A stretch of DNA of 64,000 nt, taken from positions 6,652,001-6,716,000 of the forward strand of contig NZ_CP048113.1 of assembly GCF_010093065.1 (NCBI RefSeq). The letters run 5' to 3'. A program made the position numbers and the translations under genes. Below, in pieces: positions 9,310-16,940 of the stretch. The DNA comes from Chitinophaga agri (lineage in GTDB: Bacteria; Bacteroidota; Bacteroidia; Chitinophagales; Chitinophagaceae). The notes beneath the pieces are model-generated. The model was not told the DNA's origin and ran no database searches. It saw only the letters and a list, made by a program, of their open reading frames with translations. The stretch's first letter is position 1; each line of letters opens with the position of its first letter.

Positions 9310-10695
9310 ATGTTCAGATATGTTTTGTTTTTATCATTTTTTTTTGTGTCCTCCTTGCTGCTGGCGCAGGATAGGGAAACTTTTCATGGGGCGAAGACCG
9401 CATTTCGTCCATTAAGTATTGGTGATACGGTACCTGACTTCAGGCTGTATCATTTGCTAAATTACCAGCAGAAAGAGGTTACTCTTGCTACATTCAGAGG
9501 TAAAGCGATTATTATTGATTTCTGGGCTACATTTTGTCAGCCGTGTATTGCCCATTTTCCGGAATTGCAGTCTATTCAGGCCCGATACCAACAGGACTTG
9601 CAGATTATTACCGTAACTAATGATAGTCTGAATAAGGTTATAAAATTGTTTGATAATATTCGTTATCAGGGACTAAAGCTGATAACTGTGACAAATGGCG
9701 GTGATCAGCTCAATGATAGCTTATTTTATGCCTTTGCACATCAGTACATCCCGCATTATATCTGGATTGATAAAGCAGGTGCTGTTAAGGCTATTACCGG
9801 CAAAGAGTCATTGACCGATGGCAATGTAGCAACACTCATTAACGGGGGAGATTTTTTAAATGCCAGTGCCCGGAAGAAGGATACTATGATACGTGAGCAT
9901 CCTGCGATGTTTGCTTATCAGGAAACAGGCATTGCAGAGAAAATGATGCTGAATGATTCAATATCCGGATTGTTAGCGTATTCGATGTTAACCGGCTATA
10001 ATCGAAACTACGCTCCCAGTTCTGCAATTGATTGTTTCGGTATATATGCGGAAAGACGGATGCGTCTTTGGAATTTACCATTAAGCACTATGTTGCGTTT
10101 TGCATACGGAAAAATAAGTACAGATCCGAGGGAACAGGAATTAATATCCATGCCCAGAACCTTTTTTAATGTCAGAGATCCCGATATTCTCCGGAAGTTA
10201 ACAGTCAATTTTGAAGCGCCTCCTGATAGTACGGAAGACATGTATTGCTATGATCTGATTATTGCTGGTAAGGGAATACGTCTGTTACAGGAGAGAATGA
10301 AAAAAGATCTATATAGCTATTTTGGTGTTAAGGCCGTTCCGGTTAGGAAAAAAGTTGCCTGTTATGTGCTGGAGATAAAAGACAGCATGCTAATTAAAAC
10401 AAAAGGTGGAGACGCTGCGAAAGATGGTAACATATATTATCTGAAATTAAAAAACATGCCCTTCAGCAAATTGGTAGATCATATAAGATCTTACAACGAA
10501 GGGAGTAAGTCCGGTTTTTATCGAGGTATTGAGTCTGGCATTATCGAAGATCATACCGGTTTTTCTTCACCAATAGATATAAGCATTTCAGCCAGAATGA
10601 ATGACATTCCGGCATTAAAAGTGGCTTTGGAGAAATATGGCATCAATTTACGAGAATCTGAACAAATGGTAGAAACGTATTTGTTTGAAAATTGA
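9310..10695 (+). CDS. TlpA-like thioredoxin-fold protein with C-terminal extension
   Basis: 461 residues with a signal peptide (cut near LLAQ20). Residues about 36-170 form a TlpA/AhpC-type thioredoxin domain with the redox pair in FWATFCQPC (Cys76, Cys79). The remaining 290 residues are not thioredoxin; the end (RGIESGIIEDHTGFSSPIDI) resembles the DUF3738/TIGR03435 tail seen in other Bacteroidota thioredoxin-like proteins, which I infer only by pattern. It starts 5 bases after susD, so it belongs to that operon. A periplasmic reductase serving the imported substrate or the Cys-containing small proteins encoded downstream are both possible roles. Confidence 0.85.
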   Translation: MFRYVLFLSFFFVSSLLLAQDRETFHGAKTAFRPLSIGDTVPDFRLYHLLNYQQKEVTLATFRGKAIIIDFWATFCQPCIAHFPELQSIQARYQQDLQIITVTNDSLNKVIKLFDNIRYQGLKLITVTNGGDQLNDSLFYAFAHQYIPHYIWIDKAGAVKAITGKESLTDGNVATLINGGDFLNASARKKDTMIREHPAMFAYQETGIAEKMMLNDSISGLLAYSMLTGYNRNYAPSSAIDCFGIYAERRMRLWNLPLSTMLRFAYGKISTDPREQELISMPRTFFNVRDPDILRKLTVNFEAPPDSTEDMYCYDLIIAGKGIRLLQERMKKDLYSYFGVKAVPVRKKVACYVLEIKDSMLIKTKGGDAAKDGNIYYLKLKNMPFSKLVDHIRSYNEGSKSGFYRGIESGIIEDHTGFSSPIDISISARMNDIPALKVALEKYGINLRESEQMVETYLFEN

Positions 10696-10707
10696 GCCGA
10701 TACAATA

Positions 10708-10989
10708 TTATTTGAGACCGTAGATTGTCACCATAGAAGTGGCATTTCGTCTTATATTCACAATTTTGCCGCTTTGTGTTTGAGTAACATATTGAGTGTT
10801 ACTGCCGGCAGAAATGTAACAGCACGACACCGCAGGGGTGTATGGACACTCTGAGTTTATATTAGCTCCAGTTGCCGTCGGTACTGTTGTACACAGATCA
10901 AGCCAGTTTGCTTTCGCGCTTGTAGCATAGGCACCCATAGTGCTAAATAGGACAACTACCAAAGTTGGATTCAGTTTAGTATATTTCAT
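10708..10989 (-). CDS. Small exported cysteine-containing protein, DUF6520-like
   Basis: 93 residues. A hydrophobic stretch (about 9-21) followed by a small-residue region looks like a signal peptide with a cut near residue 26. The mature part carries four cysteines (33, 48 and a vicinal pair 56-57) and ends with a VNIRRNATSMVTIYGLK strand. This arrangement (short secreted protein, C...C...CC, terminal strand) resembles the DUF6520 family of Bacteroidota; the function is unknown. It converges with the thioredoxin-like gene, 12 bases apart. A second, broken copy of the same family lies at 11282-11416, so these are tandem paralogues. Confidence 0.75.
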   Translation of the reverse strand: MKYTKLNPTLVVVLFSTMGAYATSAKANWLDLCTTVPTATGANINSECPYTPAVSCCYISAGSNTQYVTQTQSGKIVNIRRNATSMVTIYGLK

Positions 10990-11239
10990 TTGTAGCCAGA
11001 ATTTTTAGCATGCTTGTGCAGCATTCAATTTTCGGATATTAATATTTAGCGGATTTAGCCATTCGGACATCAGTTCATGCCAATCGGGCACTCTCAACTG
11101 CGCTGATTGAAAAAAGGATATTGTGTGAAATATATGGTTGACATGTGTTGCGTCTTCTCGCTGCTAAAATACAAAGGCACGTTGCTTTGGGGGGGTAGGT
11201 AGGAAAGGTTTTATTTGTCCATATTAGTCCGTACGTAAG

Positions 11240-11266
11240 AAAGCCTGCAGATGTCTGCAGGCTTCG
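11240..11266 (-). terminator. Hairpin terminator downstream of the DUF6520-like fragment
   Basis: AGCCTGCAGA and TCTGCAGGCT are perfect 10-base arms with a 2-base loop (4 to 6 if the inner pairs open). On the minus strand the stem is followed by TTTCTT. It sits just after the stop of the gene fragment at 11282. Confidence 0.75.
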
Positions 11267-11281
11267 TCATTTCATCTCTTA

Positions 11282-11416
11282 TCAAAAGTCACTTCTTATA
11301 CCAAATATTGCAGTGGGTGAACCTGGGTGCCTTCGGATGGTCACATTACTTCCGTCCTGCAATTGTTTTACATATTGCGAACTATTACCCGGGGCAATGC
11401 AGCAACATGTGAGTAT
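11282..11416 (-). pseudogene. C-terminal remnant of a second DUF6520-like gene
   Basis: Reading the minus strand, 44 codons run from just after an in-frame TAA (11417-11419) to a TGA at 11282. The translation contains CCCIAPGNSSQYV, then a VTIRRHPG strand and IFGIRSDF at the end. It aligns along its length with the C-terminal half of the intact 93-residue protein at 10708-10989 (CCYISAGSNTQYV, VNIRRN, VTIYGLK). The signal peptide and first half are missing and there is no start codon, so this is a decayed paralogue rather than a small gene. A terminator hairpin still follows it. Confidence 0.7.
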
Positions 11417-11442
11417 TTATTTAAAGTGGAAAACATATCCGT

Positions 11443-12474
11443 CTACGGTATTTCATAGATGGCAATCCTGTCCTTATAGGTGACTATTAATCGTTGACCT
11501 GTTACCCTGAATGAACTCAGCTTTTTCGAGTTACCCAATGGCACATAAAAGCTCTCCAGGTATTTCCCTGTGTTAGTGTCGTACACATCGATCACCGTTT
11601 CCCGCTGCTCGGCTAGGATCGTTTCGTTATCTGCTGTTATCAGACTATTCACATACAACCGGCCTTCATACACGTGGCTCAGGTAATTAATCAGCATCCG
11701 GTCGCCTTTGGGTTTATATAAAACATCATCACTTCCGGTTTTTGTATGAGAGATATATTGTCCATGGTTTTGTGTGAAGGTGTCAACGGTATGTGCATTT
11801 GGTAAAGTGTGTAGTGCTGTGTCAAATATGGTGATATTATTGCTGAACTGATGGACATACAGGCAGCGTGCATGTGGCTGGTCATATAACAAACTACCGG
11901 AAGCAGACAGGTCATGCTCCGTTAAAAAGCTATCTGTTTGATACGTGCCGGTATAGCTGTTCAACAGGCAGAACGCCTGATCAATGTTATCACCTGTGAA
12001 GTATTTCAATATAAAAATGGAGTCATTCACCCGCACGGCATTGGTAAAATTGCCGGGTGTTGGAATGATCGTTTGCTGTTTCTGTGATATATTATATTTA
12101 AGAATAGACGCCATGTTATATCCATATAGCAATACATCCGGATAATGCACTGACATGCTAAATCCACCTGCTAACTGCTGACTGATGCTATCCACTGGTA
12201 GCGGGATAGTACCAAGGTGATGCAGGCCTGTATCCGCATAAGTGACGAACGCAGGATTATCGCTATGGAAGTAAATCAGGCTATCACTGTTGCCAGCCAC
12301 GAATAGCTTATGTGGTACAACTGCGGCGTGGAGTAGTCTTACTTTGTTGTTACTGAATTTCCGGGTAAATCCATGTTTTGTTTCCATTGTTTTTCTGGAG
12401 CTGAGTACAAGTATGGACATAGCGCCAGCTGTTAGTACTGTTAGGAGCAGCACTACATATAGTCTGTTCTTCAT
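11443..12474 (-). CDS. Membrane-anchored protein of unknown function, possible beta-propeller
   Basis: 343 residues with an N-terminal hydrophobic segment (about 6-26) that would act as signal anchor or signal peptide. The rest is made of repeating strand-rich units of about 45-50 residues (for example LIYFHSDNPAFVTY, SILKYNISQKQQ, ITIFDTALHTL, VIDVYDTNTGKYLESFYVP), typical of a six-bladed propeller; I do not recognise a named family with certainty. Its start lies 8 bases after the stop of the MauE/DoxX-like gene, so the two form an operon. The pairing of a propeller protein with a MauE-type redox membrane protein suggests a periplasmic complex. Confidence 0.7.
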   Translation of the reverse strand: MKNRLYVVLLLTVLTAGAMSILVLSSRKTMETKHGFTRKFSNNKVRLLHAAVVPHKLFVAGNSDSLIYFHSDNPAFVTYADTGLHHLGTIPLPVDSISQQLAGGFSMSVHYPDVLLYGYNMASILKYNISQKQQTIIPTPGNFTNAVRVNDSIFILKYFTGDNIDQAFCLLNSYTGTYQTDSFLTEHDLSASGSLLYDQPHARCLYVHQFSNNITIFDTALHTLPNAHTVDTFTQNHGQYISHTKTGSDDVLYKPKGDRMLINYLSHVYEGRLYVNSLITADNETILAEQRETVIDVYDTNTGKYLESFYVPLGNSKKLSSFRVTGQRLIVTYKDRIAIYEIP

Positions 12475-12482
12475 CGGAATTA

Positions 12483-12896
12483 TTATTTTTTATGTAGCGG
12501 TAACAAAAAAATTCCTGCCAGCGATATTAAGGTGAATACAATGTTGAAGATGAAATGCTGGTCCCAGTTCATCTGCGAGAGGAGCCCTCCACAGGAACAC
12601 GGCACGAAATAACTATAATGCAGTATTGCATAGATATAGATCGTAAATGCCAGCATCATGGCGAAAGAGAGATAGAGACCTGTCAGCCGGGTGCCAGGTA
12701 TGACAAGCAAGGCGGCAATCGCCAGCTCAGATAAGGGCAGGAGCCAGACAATGACATTAGCATAAGCTGTCACAAAAGGAGATTGTCCCAGCTGGTGCTG
12801 AAACGTGTCATACTGTAGTAATTTACTGATCGCTGCATAGGTGAATAGCGCCACCAGGAGTATGGCGGGCAGCTCAGGAAAGAGTTTGCGTGTCAT
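12483..12896 (-). CDS. MauE/DoxX-family redox-associated membrane protein
   Basis: 137 residues with four predicted membrane helices (about 8-25, 45-65, 73-93, 112-132). It has the MauE features: PELPAILLVALFTYAAISKL near the start and a Cys-containing loop FVPCSCGGLLSQ between helices 3 and 4. MauE proteins support maturation of disulfide-containing periplasmic proteins in methylamine dehydrogenase operons; related Bacteroidota proteins have less clear roles. The downstream propeller-like protein and the nearby small Cys proteins fit a thiol-redox function, which is an inference. Confidence 0.82.
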   Translation of the reverse strand: MTRKLFPELPAILLVALFTYAAISKLLQYDTFQHQLGQSPFVTAYANVIVWLLPLSELAIAALLVIPGTRLTGLYLSFAMMLAFTIYIYAILHYSYFVPCSCGGLLSQMNWDQHFIFNIVFTLISLAGIFLLPLHKK

Positions 12897-13092
12897 AACG
12901 GTTACTGATATTGTTTTGAATGAGTTTCCAGGGATTGATGATGTCGCGCTGTCCGGATAGTTTCAGGCAACAGGCAAAGTGTTTACGGAATTCGCGGGTA
13001 AAGCTGGACAGATTGCAGTAGCCAGCTTCCTGTAAAACCACGTGCAAGGTGCTGACCCTTTCGGGCAGCAGGATGTTTATAAGAGACGGCAT
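12897..13092 (-). pseudogene. AraC-type helix-turn-helix fragment
   Basis: A 72-codon frame (stop inside the start of the next gene, at 12874) encodes LQEAGYCNLSSFTREFRKHF, which is the second helix-turn-helix of an AraC-family DNA-binding domain (family pattern: A..VGF.d.s.FsR.FKk.fG). The first helix-turn-helix and any sensor domain are absent: upstream in frame there is a TGA within about 30 bases of the first ATG. The usual PxxYR tail is also altered. I read it as the leftover of a regulator that once controlled the MauE/propeller operon; a short functional DNA-binding protein is less likely. Confidence 0.55.
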
Positions 13093-13298
13093 GAGTTGTG
13101 TGTTAACGGTGAACGGCTTTCAGGGATGATGTCTTTTAAGGATTAATACGGGTCAAATAAAGGCTAACGTATGGTCTGTCTGACCCTAAACGAATATAGC
13201 GCATTTTTACTTTAAAATGATCGCCCGCTTATCACAGAAAGACACACTTGCAAAATCATTTTTATATCTTGCCCCCGTGTAATGAATTTTGACCATAC

Positions 13299-14564
13299 AT
13301 GGAGCAGAAAAACAGTCAATCCAGGAGAACATTCCTCCGGAATGGTATCGGAGCGGTGGCCGCATTTACCATCGTACCCCGTCACGTACTGGGACGGGGA
13401 TACCTGGCACCCAGTGATCAGCTAACAAAAGGTGTGATCGGCACGGGGGAGATGGGGAAAGGGCATTTCGGATATGCGGGTACACGGGTAGTCGCCATCT
13501 GTGATGTAGACAAGCTGCATCTTCAGCAGGCCCGGGAGATGCTGGGAGGAGGCGTAAAGGCGTTCAGTGACTATCGGGAACTGATCCGGTTGCCTGAAGT
13601 CGATATTGTACACATTGCCACCCCACCTCACTGGCATGGTATCATGGCTGTAGAAGCCGCCCGTGCTGGTAAGGATATCTGGTGTGAGAAGCCGATGACG
13701 CGTACTATCGGTGAAGGGAAACGCGTACAGGAGGCTGTGCAACAGTTTGGAAGTATGTTCCGTCTGAACACATGGTTCAGGTTCGAAGACAACTTTTACG
13801 GGATGAATACACCCGTTAAGCCGATAAAGAAACTTGTTAACAGCGGATTACTCGGATGGCCACTCACGGTAACACTGAGTACACATACCGGCTTTGACTG
13901 GAAACAACACTGGATAGGAAAAACAAATCTGCCGGCAGTGCCGGTTCCTGCAGAACTGGATTACGATCGCTGGTTAGGGCCGGCTCCTTATAAACCGTAT
14001 CATCCTCACCGCGTACACCAAAGCTTTAGAGGGTATTGGGATTATGATGGCGGTGGCCTGGGGGATATGGGGCAGCATTATCTCGATCCTGTGCAATATA
14101 TTCTCGGGAAAGATGATACCAGTCCTGTATCAGTTGAAATCGACGCACCACAGCAACATCCTGATGCCGTAGGCACCTGGAGAAAGATCATTTATACCTA
14201 TAGGGACGGTTGCAGGATCATCCTGGATGCCGAAGGAAAAGATGAAAAAGCAGCTTTCCTGGAAGGTCCATCCGGTAAATTGTATCCGGGATTCCGTTCA
14301 GATATTCCTGATCTTGCAAAGAAGCTGGCAGGATATCCCGATCCACCTCCGCAGGTGACAGATTTCATGCTTACGGTTAAAGAGCGCCGGAAATTTGCAT
14401 TGAATGAAGTGAATGGTCACCGTTCCTGTACATTGGTAAATATGGGAAAGATCGCGCTGCAACTGGGCCGTTCACTGGAATTTGATCCTGATAGACAACG
14501 GTTCCTTTATGACGATGGTGCCAATAACCTGATCGATCCGCCTGCCCGTGCATCCTGGGCATAA
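13299..14564 (+). CDS. Gfo/Idh/MocA-family oxidoreductase with Tat signal
   Basis: 421 residues. The N terminus has a twin-arginine motif (SRRTFLRNG) followed by a hydrophobic stretch, so it should be exported folded with its cofactor. The Rossmann part has VIGTGEMGKGHFG, AICDVD and HIATPPHWHG, then the family EKP motif (WCEKPM). The C-terminal part carries GGGLGDMGQHYLDPVQYILG. Members oxidise or epimerise sugars, inositols or glycosides using NAD(P). A HEAT-repeat protein gene begins 16 bases downstream. The substrate cannot be told, though the neighbourhood includes a GH2 glycosidase. Confidence 0.92.
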   Translation: MEQKNSQSRRTFLRNGIGAVAAFTIVPRHVLGRGYLAPSDQLTKGVIGTGEMGKGHFGYAGTRVVAICDVDKLHLQQAREMLGGGVKAFSDYRELIRLPEVDIVHIATPPHWHGIMAVEAARAGKDIWCEKPMTRTIGEGKRVQEAVQQFGSMFRLNTWFRFEDNFYGMNTPVKPIKKLVNSGLLGWPLTVTLSTHTGFDWKQHWIGKTNLPAVPVPAELDYDRWLGPAPYKPYHPHRVHQSFRGYWDYDGGGLGDMGQHYLDPVQYILGKDDTSPVSVEIDAPQQHPDAVGTWRKIIYTYRDGCRIILDAEGKDEKAAFLEGPSGKLYPGFRSDIPDLAKKLAGYPDPPPQVTDFMLTVKERRKFALNEVNGHRSCTLVNMGKIALQLGRSLEFDPDRQRFLYDDGANNLIDPPARASWA

Positions 14565-14580
14565 CAGATAAGCATTTCCT

Positions 14581-16029
14581 ATGAAGAAAAATATTTTATG
14601 CATATTACTTCTACTGAGCTGTAGTACCTTATACGCACAGCAAACACCACGTCCCTACGCAGCGAGGATCGCACGTATACTAAAACGCTTACCAGCAGTT
14701 ACTCAGCAGGCACAGGATAGTTGCATGCAACAGATAGCTGGATTAGGTATCAACGGACTGGTGGAAATGGCGACCATGTTACAACCTGCCGGTAAAGGAG
14801 ATAATACTACACTTCAGTATGCACTGACAGGGTATGCTACTTACGTCTCTGCAGCTGCAAGAGATTCACTTCGCTATAAAGCAATAAGGTCCTGGGGAAA
14901 GGCGTTGAAGCTAACCACCGATCCCGCTAACAAGATCTTTCTCATAGAACAGCTGCAGCTATTCGGTGATAATACCGCTGTGCCGTTATTAAAGCCTTAT
15001 CTGCTCAATGAACGTTATTGTGATGCTGCTATCCGTACATTGTCACAGATCAAAACATCTGCCTCTGTGGTAGCTATGGAAATGGCATTAGACAAAGCTA
15101 AAGGTAATAGTGAGATCGGGCTGATAAGAGCATTGGGTGAGCTGCGTTACCTGGCGGCAGAGCAGGGCATTACCCTGCGCACGCGATCAGAAGATCCTGT
15201 ATTAAAAAGGACCGCTTTATTTGCACTGGCGAATATCGCTACGGAATCAAGCGAGCCGGTGCTGGCAGCAGCAGCAGAAAAGGCCGGCTTTGGTTACGAT
15301 GTAACAGGTGGAACCGCTGCGTATCTCCTGTTTGTATCTAACCTGGGTCATAACTGGCCTACAGCGCCTGCTGTGACAGCAGCTAACAATATACTCAGGA
15401 GATGCAAGGGAGATAGTCTGGTTCATGTTCGTATTGCAGCATTGAAGGTAATCGTAGATATAATGGGCGATAATGCAGTGAATACGCTGACACTGGCTGC
15501 CGATAATAACAATGCAACCTACAGCGCTGCTGCACTGGCTATGGCAGCAGGAAGTATGAATGCCGCTAATACAGAGATCTGGGTACAAAAAGCTGAACGC
15601 GCTGCAGGAGGTACGAAAGCAAATATTCTCCGGATGCTGGCAGAGAGTGGACAGCGTGCTGCTACACCGCTATTGATCAAAGCATTAAAAGACACTGATC
15701 CGCATATCCGGATGACAGCGATCCAGGCGGCCGCACAGATGCAGAGTACCGAGATGCTCAGTCCATTACTGGTCGCTATGAGAACGGCAGACAGTACCGA
15801 AGTGTCAGCTATTGGCAATACCTTACTTCATATCAGAAGCCGGGATGTACCTGGTTATGTTGCAGTTGCCTTACAACATGCGCCACCTTATGCACAGGTT
15901 ACATTACTGCATGTACTGGCAGAGAAGAAGGCGGCAGATAAGGCGCGTTTTATCAGTTTGCTGTTAAATAGCCGGGACGAGACGGTGGTGGCCGCAGCGA
16001 AAGCTACGCTGGAGGCCGTTAAAGAATAA
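14581..16029 (+). CDS. Exported HEAT-repeat protein
   Basis: 482 residues with a signal peptide (hydrophobic residues 5-17, cut after LYAQ20). The rest is almost entirely alpha-helical, Ala- and Leu-rich, and falls into HEAT-like units of about 30 residues, for example ATPLLIKALKDTDPHIRMTA and LLVAMRTADSTEVSAIG. Such repeats form a curved scaffold for protein binding, here in the periplasm or on the surface. It follows the Tat-dependent oxidoreductase by 16 bases and is probably co-expressed, so it may dock that enzyme or its substrate. No catalytic motif is visible. Confidence 0.85.
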   Translation: MKKNILCILLLLSCSTLYAQQTPRPYAARIARILKRLPAVTQQAQDSCMQQIAGLGINGLVEMATMLQPAGKGDNTTLQYALTGYATYVSAAARDSLRYKAIRSWGKALKLTTDPANKIFLIEQLQLFGDNTAVPLLKPYLLNERYCDAAIRTLSQIKTSASVVAMEMALDKAKGNSEIGLIRALGELRYLAAEQGITLRTRSEDPVLKRTALFALANIATESSEPVLAAAAEKAGFGYDVTGGTAAYLLFVSNLGHNWPTAPAVTAANNILRRCKGDSLVHVRIAALKVIVDIMGDNAVNTLTLAADNNNATYSAAALAMAAGSMNAANTEIWVQKAERAAGGTKANILRMLAESGQRAATPLLIKALKDTDPHIRMTAIQAAAQMQSTEMLSPLLVAMRTADSTEVSAIGNTLLHIRSRDVPGYVAVALQHAPPYAQVTLLHVLAEKKAADKARFISLLLNSRDETVVAAAKATLEAVKE

Positions 16030-16123
16030 AGCGGGTTTTATGGCATCTTATTTGTTACTGATGAGATAACTGAAACCTGTTTATCATATCAATCTATATT
16101 ATATCACTATCAATAGCTCTATC

Positions 16124-16531
16124 ATGAAATCACTGTTGCTGCTGCCCATGCTTATGTTGGCACTTGTATTTTCCAGTTGCACAAAAGAGAATATTACCCA
16201 GGAAGTAGTCATACCCAATAAAACTATTCAGTATGAAGTTAAATCCAATGCATGGCAATATGATGCAGGTTCAAAGACCTATTTCTCATCATTGCCTGTT
16301 CCGGAAATAGACGACTATGCAAATCAGAACAGTGGTATCCTGGTATATATCTCTTCTGACAAAGTAACCTGGGAAGCAATTCCTGACGTATTTAACGGTT
16401 CCACCTTTGTGTACACTTACAAAACTGGTAATATTTACCTGGAAGTGCAAGGCGCTGATGGAAGTACCATTGATCCTCCTTCATCCACCGTGTTTGTAAA
16501 AGTGGTGATCGTAGAAGCAGATCCAATATAA
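16124..16531 (+). CDS. Small lipoprotein of unknown function
   Basis: 135 residues with a clear lipoprotein signal: a hydrophobic run then LVFSSC with lipidated Cys19. The mature part is strand-rich, with many aromatic residues (YEVKSNAWQYDAGSKTYFS, GILVYISSDKVTWEAIPD, FVYTYKTGNIYLEVQGADG), suggesting a small beta-sandwich. No known domain is recognised. It lies 94 bases after the HEAT-repeat gene and is followed by a terminator hairpin. Confidence 0.75.
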   Translation: MKSLLLLPMLMLALVFSSCTKENITQEVVIPNKTIQYEVKSNAWQYDAGSKTYFSSLPVPEIDDYANQNSGILVYISSDKVTWEAIPDVFNGSTFVYTYKTGNIYLEVQGADGSTIDPPSSTVFVKVVIVEADPI

Positions 16532-16556
16532 TGTAACGATTATTAATTGCCATATG

Positions 16557-16598
16557 AAAGGGTGGAAGGTGATCATGTCACTTTTCACCTTTTTTCTT
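16557..16598 (+). terminator. Terminator after the lipoprotein gene
   Basis: An imperfect hairpin centred on GGTGA TCATG TCAC with outer GGGTG/CACC pairing is followed directly by TTTTTTCTTTC. Confidence 0.6.
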
Positions 16599-16856
16599 TC
16601 TGACCAGTAACCTGGGGGTAAGTACTTTACTCGCGGAAACCCAGGCAGTTATTGCACCACCCCACTGTACCTTTGCAATAGTAATTACGTTGTCTGACAG
16701 CGTAGTATACAGTTGTAGGTTTAAACAGTGCTGGTTTAGTCTTATACCGGCAATTTTTTTTAACTTCCCCAGGTAATAGTGAATTCACCAAAGATGGTGG
16801 ATTCTTGATTTTTGTGCCTTCCGCTTACCGTCTATCCATTATTAGTATAGCCGCAT
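16599..16856. other. Intergenic stretch upstream of the GH2 gene
   Basis: No gene is supported here. A TACCTTTG box at 16668-16675 resembles a Bacteroidetes -7 element but lacks a matching -33 box; the better promoter for the GH2 gene is at 16857-16887. Confidence 0.4.
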
Positions 16857-16887
16857 TTTGATTTTGAGCTGTCAACGTATATTTTTG
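16857..16887 (+). promoter_or_regulatory. Bacteroidetes-type promoter for the GH2 gene
   Basis: TTTG (16857-16860), 19 bases, then TATTTTTG (16880-16887), matching the TTTG-N19-21-TAnnTTTG consensus. Transcription would begin near 16893-16896, so a GTG at 16896 cannot be the translation start; the ATG at 16932 or 16941 is. Confidence 0.75.
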
Positions 16888-16940
16888 TTTTATCAGTGAA
16901 TGGGGGCATTTTTCTGCCTATAAAACTTTTCATGCACATT

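Noticed and set aside
16896..16940. GTG start of the GH2 gene at 16896
   Set aside because: It coincides with the predicted transcription start; ATGs at 16932/16941 give a good signal peptide.
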